Shown here: positions 11,700 to 22,919 of the stretch, one piece after another
Layout: each line of letters opens with the position of its first letter
Position numbering within the stretch: position 1 is the first letter of the stretch
The notes under the pieces: model-generated
Databases searched by the model: none
Told to the model about the DNA's origin: nothing
What the model saw: only the letters and a program-made list of their open reading frames with translations
Position numbers and translations under genes: made by a program
Assembly: GCF_029784155.1 (NCBI RefSeq)
Contig: NC_073693.1
Location: forward strand, 239,630,750 to 239,694,749
DNA length: 64,000 nt
Reading direction: 5' to 3'
Source: Uranotaenia lowii
Taxonomy: Eukaryota > Arthropoda > Insecta > Diptera > Culicidae

Positions 11700-14600
11700 A
11701 TGAACAAAGAAGCAGCGGAAGATTGCGTGGAGAAAGCCGTCTCCTACCTTTCCGAAGGAAAAATCGAAAAGGCCGAAAAGTTGCTTAACAAATCGATCAA
11801 TTTGCATCCAACCAAACGGGCTGAAGGTGAGACGCGATTAGATTACCTCCACTCTTTTCATTATAATCAAGCTTTTATAGAAGTGCGGCTAAGGTCAATT
11901 GGTCGATTAATATGCGTCGTGCATTGGTTTTGTCTTTGTTTTCAGAACTGCTGGAGAAAATCAAATGCGGGGCGTACACAAAACGATCGGGTTCCGGGAA
12001 CACATCCGACGAGGGCGTCCGTCAGCGGGCCACTGCTGGTGCGGCCAAGGCGGAATCCGCCAGTGAGGCCGATTACACCCCGGAGCAATTGGAAGCGGTT
12101 AAGCGAATTAAAAAGTGAGTACCCCATTTGAACCCCGATTTATGTTAACTTAAAATTTTCAAGACCAAAGACCAAAGTTAGATGCCTAATCAAAATCATG
12201 GTTCTCATATGATTCATATTGTGTTCACATATATGAACATTGATCAAGTTAGAAGTTTGATTTCAGAGTTTGAAATTGATTTGCTTTCCTAATTTTTTTC
12301 TTCCGAAGTTTACTAAAAATTAATACTCACCAGAGTAAAGTATAGAATAGTTCCAGTTTACTGGGTTACTAAAATGATGTTCGATCCCAAAATTTTAAGA
12401 AGTAACAAATTTTGATTTGAATTAAAAAATTAAATTCGATTTCCAATTAGAATGCATATGTGCTTTAACTTGAATCGTATTAAACCACTCAATGGTTTGG
12501 TGTTCATTTAGGATACATACCTAAAACCCCCACCCCCAAGCTTGGCAATAGATGATGAATTTGTTGCGAATCGACACTAAATGTCATGCAGAGCAAAATT
12601 GCAATGCTTCCTATAACACCACGTGGCCTACAAAATTTGATCAAACGAATATCCTCCTAAGAACGATTGGGAATGAATATGATCCCTAATGGCGTATTTT
12701 TTTTTGATTCCGGATTTGGCTCTCGAACCGTCAGAATAAAAAAGCGAGTTTCGGGTTTCGAGTTATTCCATACGTAGGTGTGCGTGAGAACGAGCGCAAG
12801 GTTTACATGCAGCTGTCATTTTGTTCTCCCTTCTGGATTCCTTCATTCGGTTCTTCACATCCGGATTGCCGTTTTTCGTGTTCGGATTGCACTGGACTGC
12901 AGATAGTACGATTTTGCTTGGCTGAGAGGTTCAAAATCGCGGCAATAATCATTTGCCTGTTCATTAATTCAACTGTTTTGTTTTCAACCAAAAACAGCTG
13001 TTTAATGTTTTGACAACAACGTTGAGAGTATTGGTGAACTTCCGCAAAACTGACTTTTTTCTCAGGGCGACTCCGTCCCTTTTTCGAGCGAACCTAGGTT
13101 GCCTCTCGAGCAATAAATGAGCACGATGACAGCAGTTAGAGCGAACCTAGGTTGCCTCTAGTTTGCCTCCAGGTGAAAAAAAATACGGTATAAGCATGAA
13201 AATCTCGAGAGAGAGAAAAATCCTCCAAACAGTAAAGTTTGGAGTCTGATAAATTTAAATTCATCGCTTGTATTTGGGAAAGTTTCAAATACGCCTAAAC
13301 GTATGCAACCAAATGGACGCAAATATTTTTTGCTTGGACAATTTTAAACGCCTTTAAATATGCAATGGGAATACCTATTAAAGGTACAGACAAAACAGGC
13401 GGTAAGCGTTGCTAGCTCTAATTTTTGGATAAATTTGAAATAATGCGGTATCACACTAAACGGAATAGCTTCCAGTAACCTGGGACAATCAATTTACGAT
13501 GCCAATAAATCGGCGAGTAGGTGTATGAAGGCATATAGCAAGAAGCGCCGCTGAATAGCCTCGAGTCACTAAGTTACGTTCGGGTAGAAGGGACACCAGT
13601 TGGTTCAAACGCCGAGATCGGCGTATACCAACATAGACGTCAAGACAGTGTGCGAAAAAAAAAACTGATTTTGAAGGCAATCAATGTCGTCCTGACCATT
13701 GATGGTTTAAAACAGTTTACATCATCAGCGTAGCAATGTTTTGGGCCGTCGAAGAGTCGTGGGGTTAGACCTTTAGATATTTTTTTTTTTTATTTAACAA
13801 ACTAAATGGTCTCTTGTTTCCATATTTTGACCAAGCTTGGTGTTATCATTATTTCGCATTAAATATCAATTTTGGCCTTGTCGATGAAATTAGCTAATGC
13901 TTGTAATATTTTGATATTTTTCTTTTTGAGCATTAAATCCAAATCGGGGAAGACCCTTTCTTCTACGATACTTCTCCAAAGTTCTCTTCGATGGTTTTCA
14001 TACTGCGTGCATGAAAATATCACGTGATAAGGTGTAGCGGCTGCCAACCCACATCCGCAAGTGTCGCTTTCCAAAATGTTATTTCTATACAGATGCGATG
14101 GAAGTCTGGAATGGTTGCTTATCAGCTTCGAAAGTGTTACGACGGTTTTTCGGTTGAATCCTAAGTTTTGAAACCATGGGCCAAGAGAAACTTTGGGGAG
14201 AATTTGCTAACAATATCTTCCCATTGTTCCTCGGTTCCAATCGATTTGCCATGACGTTATAGCTCGTTGCTTAGCAGGAAACGGGATGTCCATACTGTGA
14301 AATTGATGCGGTGCAGGATCGCCATTGGAACACGCCTCCTTAGCCGATTGGTCCGCAGATTCGTTCAGTGGGATGTTTCTATGGGATGGAACCCACAGGA
14401 ACGTTAGAGATAAGCCATTATTTTCCGCTTCTTGGACAATACGCTTCATTTCGAACCAGATACGTGGTAGACGGTTGTGTATAGATGGGTTGTGTAAACT
14501 CTTCAGACTGCTTACACTGTCTGTCATGACCAAATAATGAGCAGCAGGTAAGGATTTGATCACCTCTACAGCATCGTATAAAGCCAAAAATTCAGCTAGG

Positions 14601-17600
14601 TATATTGATGTTTCCGGTGGTAGTTTTCGCTGTTGGACCGTCTGACCAGATGAATCGACTATTGGATATCCAGTGTTCGTTGAATTTTTCGAGCCATCGG
14701 TAGCATACTTGATAGTGTTGCCATATTTGGAAATTAACATCTCCGACACAATATCTGCAGCGTTTGCCCTTGCCGTAAGCTTAGCTTGAATAGAGAAATC
14801 GATATTCAGCTGTTTGTGGTTTAACCACCTCTCTTGTTGGAAACATGGAATATTTTCTAAGTTAGTTACAAAACCAGCGTAATTTTTATATTGAAGAATG
14901 TTCCGTCGTATCCAACTGACCATGTTGCCATCGACGGTAGAACCGACGTAAGTTTCATTCCATTTCTGAAAGGAGTATCGTTTTTCTACAAACCGCATCA
15001 CAGCCATTTCACGCCTAGCGTTCAGTGGCATCAGTCCACTCAGTACCTCCAGAGATCCGGTGTGGGTGGTTTTAGTAGAACCCAAAACTATACGAATACA
15101 ATTCCACTGAATGCGGTCCAATGGATTCAGAGGGACTAGAGCCGCAAAAGAAAATAGCTCCGTATTCTATGATGGACCGAACACATGATTTGTAGAACGT
15201 CAAAAGTGCTTCTGGATCGGCACCCCAGGATTGTCCCGCTACTGATCGCATAAAATTTATGTATGCGGACGAGCGATGTTTCAAATACCGGAAGTGGGAA
15301 CGCCATGATAAGGTTGTAGTTAGTATAAGTCCAAGCAATTTCATCGATTGTTGATACTCCAAACTTAACTCTCCTACCTTTATTGGAGTAGCCTGTGATG
15401 TGATGTTCCTGCGTTTCGTGAAAATGATTGATGTGCATTTTGGAGCAGATACATTTAGTCCCAGATTTTGTATATCCTCTACCAAACTATCAACTCCATG
15501 TTGTGTTATTCTAACGGCTTCTTCAATATTGCGATTTCGTGATGCGATCGTGAAATCGTCAGCAAAGTTAATACGTATAATTCCAGGAATAGGACGATTA
15601 AACACTCCGTGGATCAGATATTAAAGCATAGAGGGCTTAAAGGCGAACCTTGAGGTAGACCAATCCAGGTTGTTCGTTGCGTTAATATTTGACCATCTAA
15701 CGTAGCTAGAATTTTTCGTTCTCCAAACAGATTGTATACAGCTTTTACTAAACATTGCCTTATTCCCAAATTTGTCATCCGTTCTGCCAATATCCTTGGT
15801 TGGACATTATCATATGCACTTTGAATGTCAATACTGCATGCAACAAGGTGTTCGTTTTTTTGGAACCCTAGTTGAATTTCGTCCGTAAGATTGTGGAGAG
15901 CGTCTAAAGTGCCTTTACCCTTCCGAAATCCGCATAACTCGTCTGGAAATAGCTTATTATGTTCGATAAACCATTCGATTCGATCCTTTATCATGTTTTC
16001 GTAGCATTTTCGTAGGCATGATGCGAGAGCAATTGGTCGGAACGAAGATACTTCTGAAGGTGGTTTGCCTGGTTTCAAAATCGGAACGATTTTGAATTGT
16101 TTCCATTGTTCTGGTATCTCATCAGATTGATATATACGATTGTAGATACCAAGCAATTTTCTTTTGGCATTGATCGGTAGCTGTGCAAGGACTGAGTAGC
16201 AAATCCCGTCGATTCCTGGTGAGGTGTTTTTCCTTTTGTGTGTAACCGTCTCCAAATCCGACAGTTTAAACATGGTATTCGACTGACATTCACAGCTGCA
16301 ATCTGGACAGGAGAGACCAGACATAGCTGCGGTAGGAGGAGCTAACTTGTCCATAAATTGATTTATTTTTTCTTCATCTCGAAGTTGGCCTTTGTTTTGA
16401 ACGTGTCTTCCTTTAAATTTCCTCGCCAGTTTCCACAGCTCAGAATTAGATGTAGATGAATCAAAGGTGTCACACAGTTTTTTCCAGGAGTCACGTTTTT
16501 TCTGCTTAACCAATCTTTTAAATTCAGCTTCTGCGTTTAAGTACTCCACATAGTCATCATAGCACAAAGTTCTACGCCAAGTCTTAAACTTTGATCTTCG
16601 TAAAGCACACAAATTGGTCAGCTGCGAATCCCAAAAAGGCTGAGGGATTTTGGTTGTTTGACTTCTACTTTGGGGTCGATAGGTGGCTTCGCGTAAACTA
16701 TCCAAAAGTATTCGGACGAAGTCGTCATAATTTGCATCGTGAGTAGACAATTGGATTCTTCCTGAGACTTCGTCACTAAATTTTTCCCAGTCCGTCTTTC
16801 CGTAGTTTATCGCCGGTACATTACATAGTGCTCTAACCTGAGTGAGCCCGAAAACGATCGGTATGTGGTCACTTCCAAATGCATCGTCTAGTGTCCGCCA
16901 GTCGAAGCTTAAGCTGATGTTTGAAGAAACGATTGTTATGTCGATTGCGCTGGGTCTGCGGTGTGGGTCAATTCTCGTGTAACTTCCGTCATTGATCACC
17001 ACTAAATGGGATTCGTCGATTGCTGCTGCTAACGCTTCACCTCTCTGATCACTGTTATTGTTTCCCCATAGTTCGTGTTTGGCATTCCAGTCACCCGTGA
17101 GGATACATGGTTGTGGAATTGAATCGAAGAAGTTCTTAAATTCACTTTCGGAGATCGTTGAGTGTGGATGGATGTAGATGGATAAAATTGTCATCGCATC
17201 AAGTTCGCTGTTGATCTTACACCCAACTGCTTGTATTCCATCGGGAGCTATAATGTTGATATTCCTAGGTTGCCATTATTGTCTAACTGCTATTAACACA
17301 CCCATCGAGTTCCGTTGATGGTCGAGGCACAGAAACCTGGAATTTGAAAGTCCATTGAAGTAACGAGATGGCTTTCCGAGATGCATAGGATCGAGGAGTC
17401 TGAGGTATTTAAAAGGTGTTTGATACTTGCCATTTTGCTGACAGCCCCTCTACAGTTCCATTGTAGGATCTGAAGGGGCGTTCCTTGCGGTGACGTGCTC
17501 TTCGTGAATTATTATAAACGAAGAGTGTTCATAAACGATTGTATATTCTGGGAGATGACACCCGACAGGGCCTCTTTCAAAGCCTCTTCCGCTCCCTCAG

Positions 17601-20101
17601 GATTCACTTCTTCTGCGTCTAAGACATCAGCAATGGCTTGTGACATAGCTTGAGAGCAGATACTGGATTGGATGACATCATGGATTTGGTCTTGAATTCC
17701 GACATCAAGAACGGGCAAAGCTTCTCCTTCGCTGTCACTGTGCGAGATATACTTGCGTTTAGCAGGTTGTTGTGTGGTTGTGGGAATCGCAACAGATTGG
17801 TTGTTTTGATTTTCATCGTTGACATTTTGAGGTTGCTGAGCCATCGTCGAGAACCAATCGCGTCCTTGAGAGAATGTTTCGTTTCTTTTGCGTTCGTTTT
17901 CTTTCTGTTGTTTAGCTTTGGGGCAATTTTTGATATCGTCGGCTCTATGAGAACCGTTGCAGTTAATGCAAGTGGGTGATTGTGTATCACATGAGTGCTC
18001 CTCAGAAACCTCAAGTGATTTGCAAAATTTGCAACGTTTTTTGCTGCGGCAGTGTTTATCTCCGTGACCAAAACGCCAACAGTTTCTACATTGGCGCACC
18101 GGGTACTTATATTGTTTGACACTGTATAACACTCCGTTTATCTCAATATGGCTAAGCAAAACTTGCCCAGCAAACGTTATGATAACAGTTGTTAACGATT
18201 CCAGTGATGGATTTTCCGCAGTACCCACATTTTTCTTAAATCGACGAATTTCAAGGACGTCGGGAGTGTCGATTTGTGAGTACTTGGCTTTGTCAAAAGC
18301 CACCGCTTCTTTCAGCTCATCATCGTCTACTTCCAACTCCACGTGAGCCACACTGAGGACTTCAATTAACCGTTGTGGAATCGAAAAACTGACCGATTTC
18401 GATTTTTTTTGTAACCAACATGTTAGCAGTATGTGCTGTTCGCAACAAAATTTTCATTTTCCGTTTAGAAAGGGGAACCGCTTTCACATAGTTCTCCCCG
18501 AAGAGTTCGATAAGCTTTCTTGATAACGTGGTAGGAGCCAGATTAGTTTCATCCTTGGATTCTGCGATTACCAAAAATGGTCCGGAATACGATATCGGAT
18601 ACTGCCTTATCCGAATTGGACGTTTTTCGTTAACCACATTATCCGAATTATTAGAGCTTGCCATTCTCACAATAGAACTAATTGACTTTTAGATATTTAA
18701 GATATAAGACCTCAAGCCTGATCGTTAGACCCGAGGTTTAAAAGGTCTCTAATAAAATATTAAAATAAATGTAGGTACGTTATATCCTAAAGGAGAATCG
18801 GAAATTGTATGCGAACCGATTCTAAGTGGTACTGGTGGTTATCAATGTTAATTATGTATCCATTGCTTGTATCAGATGCAAGGATTACTACGAGGTCCTC
18901 GGCATCACCAAGGAAGCAACCGATGCGGAAATCAAGAAAGCCTACAAAAAGCTGGCTCTGCAGCTGCATCCGGACAAGAACAAAGCGCCCGGCTCGGTGG
19001 AAGCCTTCAAAGCCATCGGCAATGCGGTAGCCATTTTGACCGATGCCGAGAAACGCAAATCGTACGACCTGTACGGCAACCAGGACCAGCATCAACACAC
19101 CACTCGGCGGGCCGGCGCTCGCCAGTACGAGTACGCCTATTCGCGTGGCTTCGAGACGGAATTCACGGCCGAGGAACTGTTCAACATGTTCTTCGGCGGC
19201 AACATTCCGACGCAGCACGTTTACATGCGGCAACGGCGATTCCACCGATCCGAACAATACCAACAACGGCATCAGGAGGTTCGAATCATTGTAAAATATA
19301 TTTGGCAAGAGTGAAATATACAGTTTTTTTTTTATTTTAGGCTCAATCAGGTTACGCTGCTTTCATCAATCTTCTGCCAATAATAGCGCTGATCGGCCTA
19401 TCGATGATGTCTTCATTCTTCATTTCGGATCCCATTTACAGTTTGACACCTAGTCAGTAAGTACACCTGATTGTTTAAATCCAAGGTTTATCTATACTCA
19501 TGAACATAACATATGCTTACAGGAAATTTTCGGTTGCCCGCAAAACCAACCTCCTGAAGATCCCGTACTACGTGAAGGATAATTTCCATTCTGAATATCA
19601 AGGATCGGTTGGCAGATTGGAGGCTTCCGTCGAGGAAGAGTATCTGAACAACCTGAAGCACTCCTGCTATCGAGAACGAAACTATAGTAAGTGTATTTTG
19701 CTGCGTTTGAAAATGCTTCAAGCAACAGGCTCCCGATTTTTAAAATCTATATTTTTTTGTGGATGAATAATAATTTCCGTTCCAATTTGTTTTGTTTCTG
19801 ATGGCTGGCATATTTTAAAGTTTGATTTTACTTTTTTTAATTTTGTGTGTACTTACGGTTCTGTTTGTACCACAATAAGGCGAATTAATTTTGAAATCAA
19901 AACATCACCTACTTTTTAACAGTTATTACGCAAATTTAAACTTTTGTTCTCTCTTTTTCTGTTTCCCCCCTATTTAACATTCTTCTTTCAGAGGAAACGA
20001 TGCTGATGAAGGCGCGCAATTTCGGCGATCGAGATTTGTACTACAAAGCACAGAATATCAACACGCCCTCTTGTGATAAGCTACACAGCTTGCATAACTA
20101 G
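11700..20101 (+). CDS. DnaJ homolog subfamily B member 12/14-type co-chaperone (6 exons)
   Basis: Exons inferred from splice sites are 11700-11826, 11946-12114, 18876-19278, 19341-19456, 19523-19686 and 19992-20101. Joined they give 362 codons plus stop with no frame break. The family comprises ER-membrane Hsp40s that recruit Hsp70 for quality control. An N-terminal helical region ([14 protein letters not shown]) comes first. The J domain starts near residue 100 with KDYYEVLG and has the essential His-Pro-Asp at 130-132. A single membrane segment spans about 238-258. The C-terminal DUF1977 region includes [19 protein letters not shown] and ends [13 protein letters not shown]. Exon 3 could instead end at 19290, adding four residues. 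Intron 2 is 6.8 kb and hosts an antisense LINE. The gene looks intact. Confidence 0.92.
12115..13782. other. Intron 2 of the DNAJB gene, 5' part
   Basis: Non-coding intronic DNA between donor gtgagt at 12115 and the LINE insertion. A short direct repeat, gcgaacctaggttgcctct, occurs at about 13089 and 13142. Short open frames here resemble no protein. Confidence 0.6.
13859..17511 (-). pseudogene. LINE ORF2: endonuclease, RT, RNase H (frameshifted)
   Basis: The APE endonuclease begins near 17490 with [10 protein letters not shown] and, after a frame change at about 17270, continues with [12 protein letters not shown] and GSDHIPI. The RT follows with [29 protein letters not shown] and, after a second break near 15610, [10 protein letters not shown] third break lies near 15125. 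RNase H then shows the expected D-E-D-D set in [25 protein letters not shown] and [12 protein letters not shown] further break near 14206 leads to the C-terminal region with [17 protein letters not shown]. Frame breaks make it non-functional as written, but motifs are preserved. Confidence 0.85.
17512..18664 (-). pseudogene. LINE ORF1 (gag-like, zinc knuckles), one frameshift
   Basis: The reading starts at MASSNNSDN only ~23 bp from the element's 5' end, as in elements with internal promoters. The frame changes once in an A8 run at about 18408 and then continues through [20 protein letters not shown] to the stop at 17512. Three Cys/His motifs follow in order: [29 protein letters not shown] and [16 protein letters not shown], a typical nucleic-acid-binding arrangement of LINE ORF1 proteins. 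The tail is Lys/Glu-rich. The single frameshift in a homopolymer could be a sequencing error. Confidence 0.8.
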
Positions 20102-20944
20102 TCAAATGTTGTTTCTCCTTTCGTCTCTAAGAATGTAAAATATAGCATCTAACTAAACAAACAACACGTTTGAAATGAAAATAAAATTAGTAAAAAAAAG
20201 GTGTCGAGAATATTCTGGCAAGCGTAAATGAAATTCATTCTTCTCGCGAGTGGTAGCATTTTCTAAACTATGAAAACTGTCATTTTTATTGTAAAACAGC
20301 GTAGAAAGGGTCGTTCAATAATATCGTTGAAGCGGCCCTAGCGTCAGTGTTGATTCTACCTTTCCCTAGTGTTTTGTGAGATTTGAAATTGAACTACCCA
20401 TCTAGTTTAATCAGGTTCTGTACCACGAAAGGTTGGTAGAAAGTTTAATTGTCAAGCCAGCTGTTTTTTCCCAAACTAGATGCTAAGTGGTTTGATTCAG
20501 GATTGTTAATTCTTTTTTCGCAATAAATCGTAGGATCAGTTAATTTTTTGTTATATCCTGAGGAGTAGTAACTAGAAAATCTAAACTATGAAATTTGGTA
20601 TCAGTTCAGTACTCATAGCAAAATATCGAGCCATTATGTGGTTTAAACTTTCATATCTTTATTTATTTTGTTAATGGAAATTTGAAATACAAAAACTACA
20701 TCGTACTCTGAATAGTGGGTTTAATTTATTTAAGAGAAAAATGAGTGTTTAGAACTTTTTGATTGAGATTCTAATTGAACCACAGGTAAAACCGCCCGCA
20801 TACGATACACGGAGTTAAAGAGATCCTGGACAAACTCCGTAAGAGAGAAAGAGTTGTCGCTTTTTGAAATATACCATTATTATTTGTCGTTTCTTGTGAC
20901 CTAATGGTACCATAAAAACTGCTAGAATGCCGGGCGATTACTCT
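20102..20944 (+). other. 3' UTR and downstream flank of the DNAJB gene
   Basis: The 3' UTR carries an AATAAA signal at 20180-20185, about 80 bp after the stop codon and followed by a downstream A/T-rich stretch. The next ~750 bp show no coding sequence or clear repeat. Confidence 0.65.
20180..20185 (+). terminator. Poly(A) signal AATAAA of the DNAJB gene
   Basis: A canonical hexamer 79 bp after the stop codon of the DNAJB frame; the only close match before the next repeat block. Confidence 0.6.
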
Positions 20945-21510
20945 ACCGATAGCTCCATGGCAGCAGGTCTCAAAATGAATGTCGGAAAGACCAAGTCGAT
21001 GGACATCAACACAGAAAATCGTTCCAATTTCGTAGTAGCTAGACAACAGGTTGAGGAAGTGGAGTGCTTCCAGTATCTTGGTAGCCAGATAACGCCTGAT
21101 GGAGGTACTAAGAAAGACATCGAAACCCGGATCTGGCGCTCACGCAGGTCTCTCTACGAACTCAATTCGAATCTTCAACTCACTCGTCAAATCCGTATCG
21201 CTGTACGGGTGCGCAACTTGGTACACATCTGCGATGACGACGCGAAAATTGCAAGTTTTTGTGAACCGCTGCCTGCGGAACATCATCCGCGCCACCAAGG
21301 CCTGGCAACTGGATCTCAAACGTGGAACTTCATCGCCGTTGTCATCAAAAGGCGCTAGAAATCGAGATTCGGGAACGTAAGTGGAGATGGATTGGGCACA
21401 CGCTGCGAATAGATGAAAATGAGATTTGCAGAGAGGCGCTTGATTGGAATCCAGTTGGGCATTGAAGAAGAGACAGGCCTAGAAACTCGTGGCGAAATTG
21501 ACTAGTCTGA
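20945..21510 (+). pseudogene. RTE-type LINE fragment (RT C-terminal part)
   Basis: The plus strand reads AAGLKMNVGKTKSMDINTEN and EVECFQYLGSQITPDGGTKK, matching the minus-strand RTE-type element at 22920-25893 almost residue for residue. An internal deletion removes the block after IETRI, and the frame changes afterwards. Only the region from after the RT core to near the C-terminus is present. It is a dead fragment of the same family as its neighbour, in opposite orientation. Confidence 0.85.
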
Positions 21511-21589
21511 TACCTGCCTTTTAGTGATGCCTGCCATGTGATAAACTTCACTTTTTGTTGCTAGGAGTTTATAAAACCTCATAAAAAGC

Positions 21590-22413
21590 CTGATGGATCC
21601 TTAGTGGGTGAGGATGTTGGTATAGGCATTGTCAGCAAAAACTTTTTGATAGCCAGAAAATTACCTATTCAATGCTCAATCTTCACGGCAGAGGCAGCGG
21701 CCCTTGCCGTGGCCGTTGAAAGATCTCACGGAAAAACACTGATTGTGTCAGACTCGGCAAGCTGTTTACAAGCTCTTGAAAAAGGTAACGCTCTCATACA
21801 AATAATTGAAAAAGAGTCATGGGGCAAGCAAATTACTTTTATGTGGGTGCCTAGTCGTTCAGGAATACAAGGAAACGAGCAAGCTGATGTGATGGCGAAT
21901 ACTGGAAGAACAAGTCCACTGTGGAATATCCCATTCCTGCTTCTGACGTTGTGAGATGGGTGAAGAAGGAAATTATGTCCAATCAACAACAAATTTGGAT
22001 ACAAAGACCTTTTCAAGGACTCCGCAAACTGAAATTCATAATAGAACCATGGGTAGACCAGCCAAATCGTAAGGAACAAGTAATACTAACAAGATGTCGG
22101 ATTGGTCACACCAGATTGACACAGAAACATCTTGTGGAAAGGAATTGCATCAATGTCTGCGACGCATGTAATATCGATTTAACCATCGACCACATATTTA
22201 CCATTTGCAGTAAATACGAAATATTACGCCGACAGAGTGGAATCGTTGGAGATCTTCCATCCATTTTGGCAAACGTCAAGGGAAAAGAAAGAAAAGTGAT
22301 AAAATTTCTAAGAAAATGTAAATTGTTTGAAAAATTGTAACTACTCCTAATCCAGAGGGGGAATGACCCTGCGTGGTTAAACTCCTCTTTAAATAAATAA
22401 AATTATCTATCTA
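21590..22413 (+). mobile_element. 5'-truncated I-clade LINE copy with 11-bp TSD
   Basis: The segment is flanked by tcataaaaagc at 21579-21589 and 22414-22424, an exact 11-bp target duplication. It encodes the tail of a LINE ORF2: an RNase H with TAEAAALAVAVE, VSDSASCLQAL, WVPSRSGIQGNEQAD, then after one frame change a C-terminal region with CDACNIDLTIDHIFTICSKY ending at 22340. The 3' end has a short tatc tail. It was truncated on insertion and cannot move by itself. It differs from the I-clade element in the DNAJB intron. Confidence 0.85.
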
Positions 22414-22424
22414 TCATAAAAAGC

Positions 22425-22899
22425 GGTTTTTAAATTGACAAATTTACTGATTCAATCTTTTGGTTGAATTTTTTCAGCCCCTATTGATGAAATTTTTTAC
22501 TTGATGTGGTCACTTATTTTGCCCTAATTTCATTTGAAAGTAGCTATTTTCCTCTACTTTTTTGCCTCATGGTCGCTTCTAGCCCTGAGAAAGGCTACTG
22601 TGCTATCATTTGGAACGAAAGATGTACTAAAATACAGCTTCCAAATTCTGATCAACCAAGGTTTTTAATCAGGAGACACTACTTCACGAACATTACATTA
22701 AAGAAGTTCAACATCGATTCCAAATTAAAGATAAGCATCCATCAAGTATTGATATTATTATTATTATGTTTTTATTTATGTAACGTAAGATTACAATATC
22801 TTTTAAATTGTTACACTGTGGTTGTGTTCTTGATGAAAATTACTTAAAAACTAATCGTCCCTTATTTGTTTCTAATTCTATCTATGTCGTTTTTCTCCA
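22425..22899. other. Spacer between LINE copies, nothing recognised
   Basis: AT-rich sequence of about 475 bp. A 113-codon open frame on the plus strand resembles no protein and is interpreted as chance. Confidence 0.5.
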
Positions 22900-22919
22900 T
22901 GTATTCCTCTAGTACCTAC

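Larger units (their letters stand above)
13783..18687 (-). mobile_element. I-clade non-LTR retrotransposon nested in the DNAJB intron
   Basis: A 4.9-kb LINE lies antisense to its host gene. It is bounded by an 11-bp target duplication, tttagatattt, at 13772-13782 and 18688-18698. The 3' end on the minus strand has an A-rich tail at 13781-13792. Order on the minus strand is gag-like ORF with zinc knuckles, endonuclease, reverse transcriptase, RNase H and a C-terminal Cys/His region. An RNase H after the RT is characteristic of the I group. Few frameshifts separate otherwise long frames, so the copy is fairly young but probably inactive. Confidence 0.88.
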
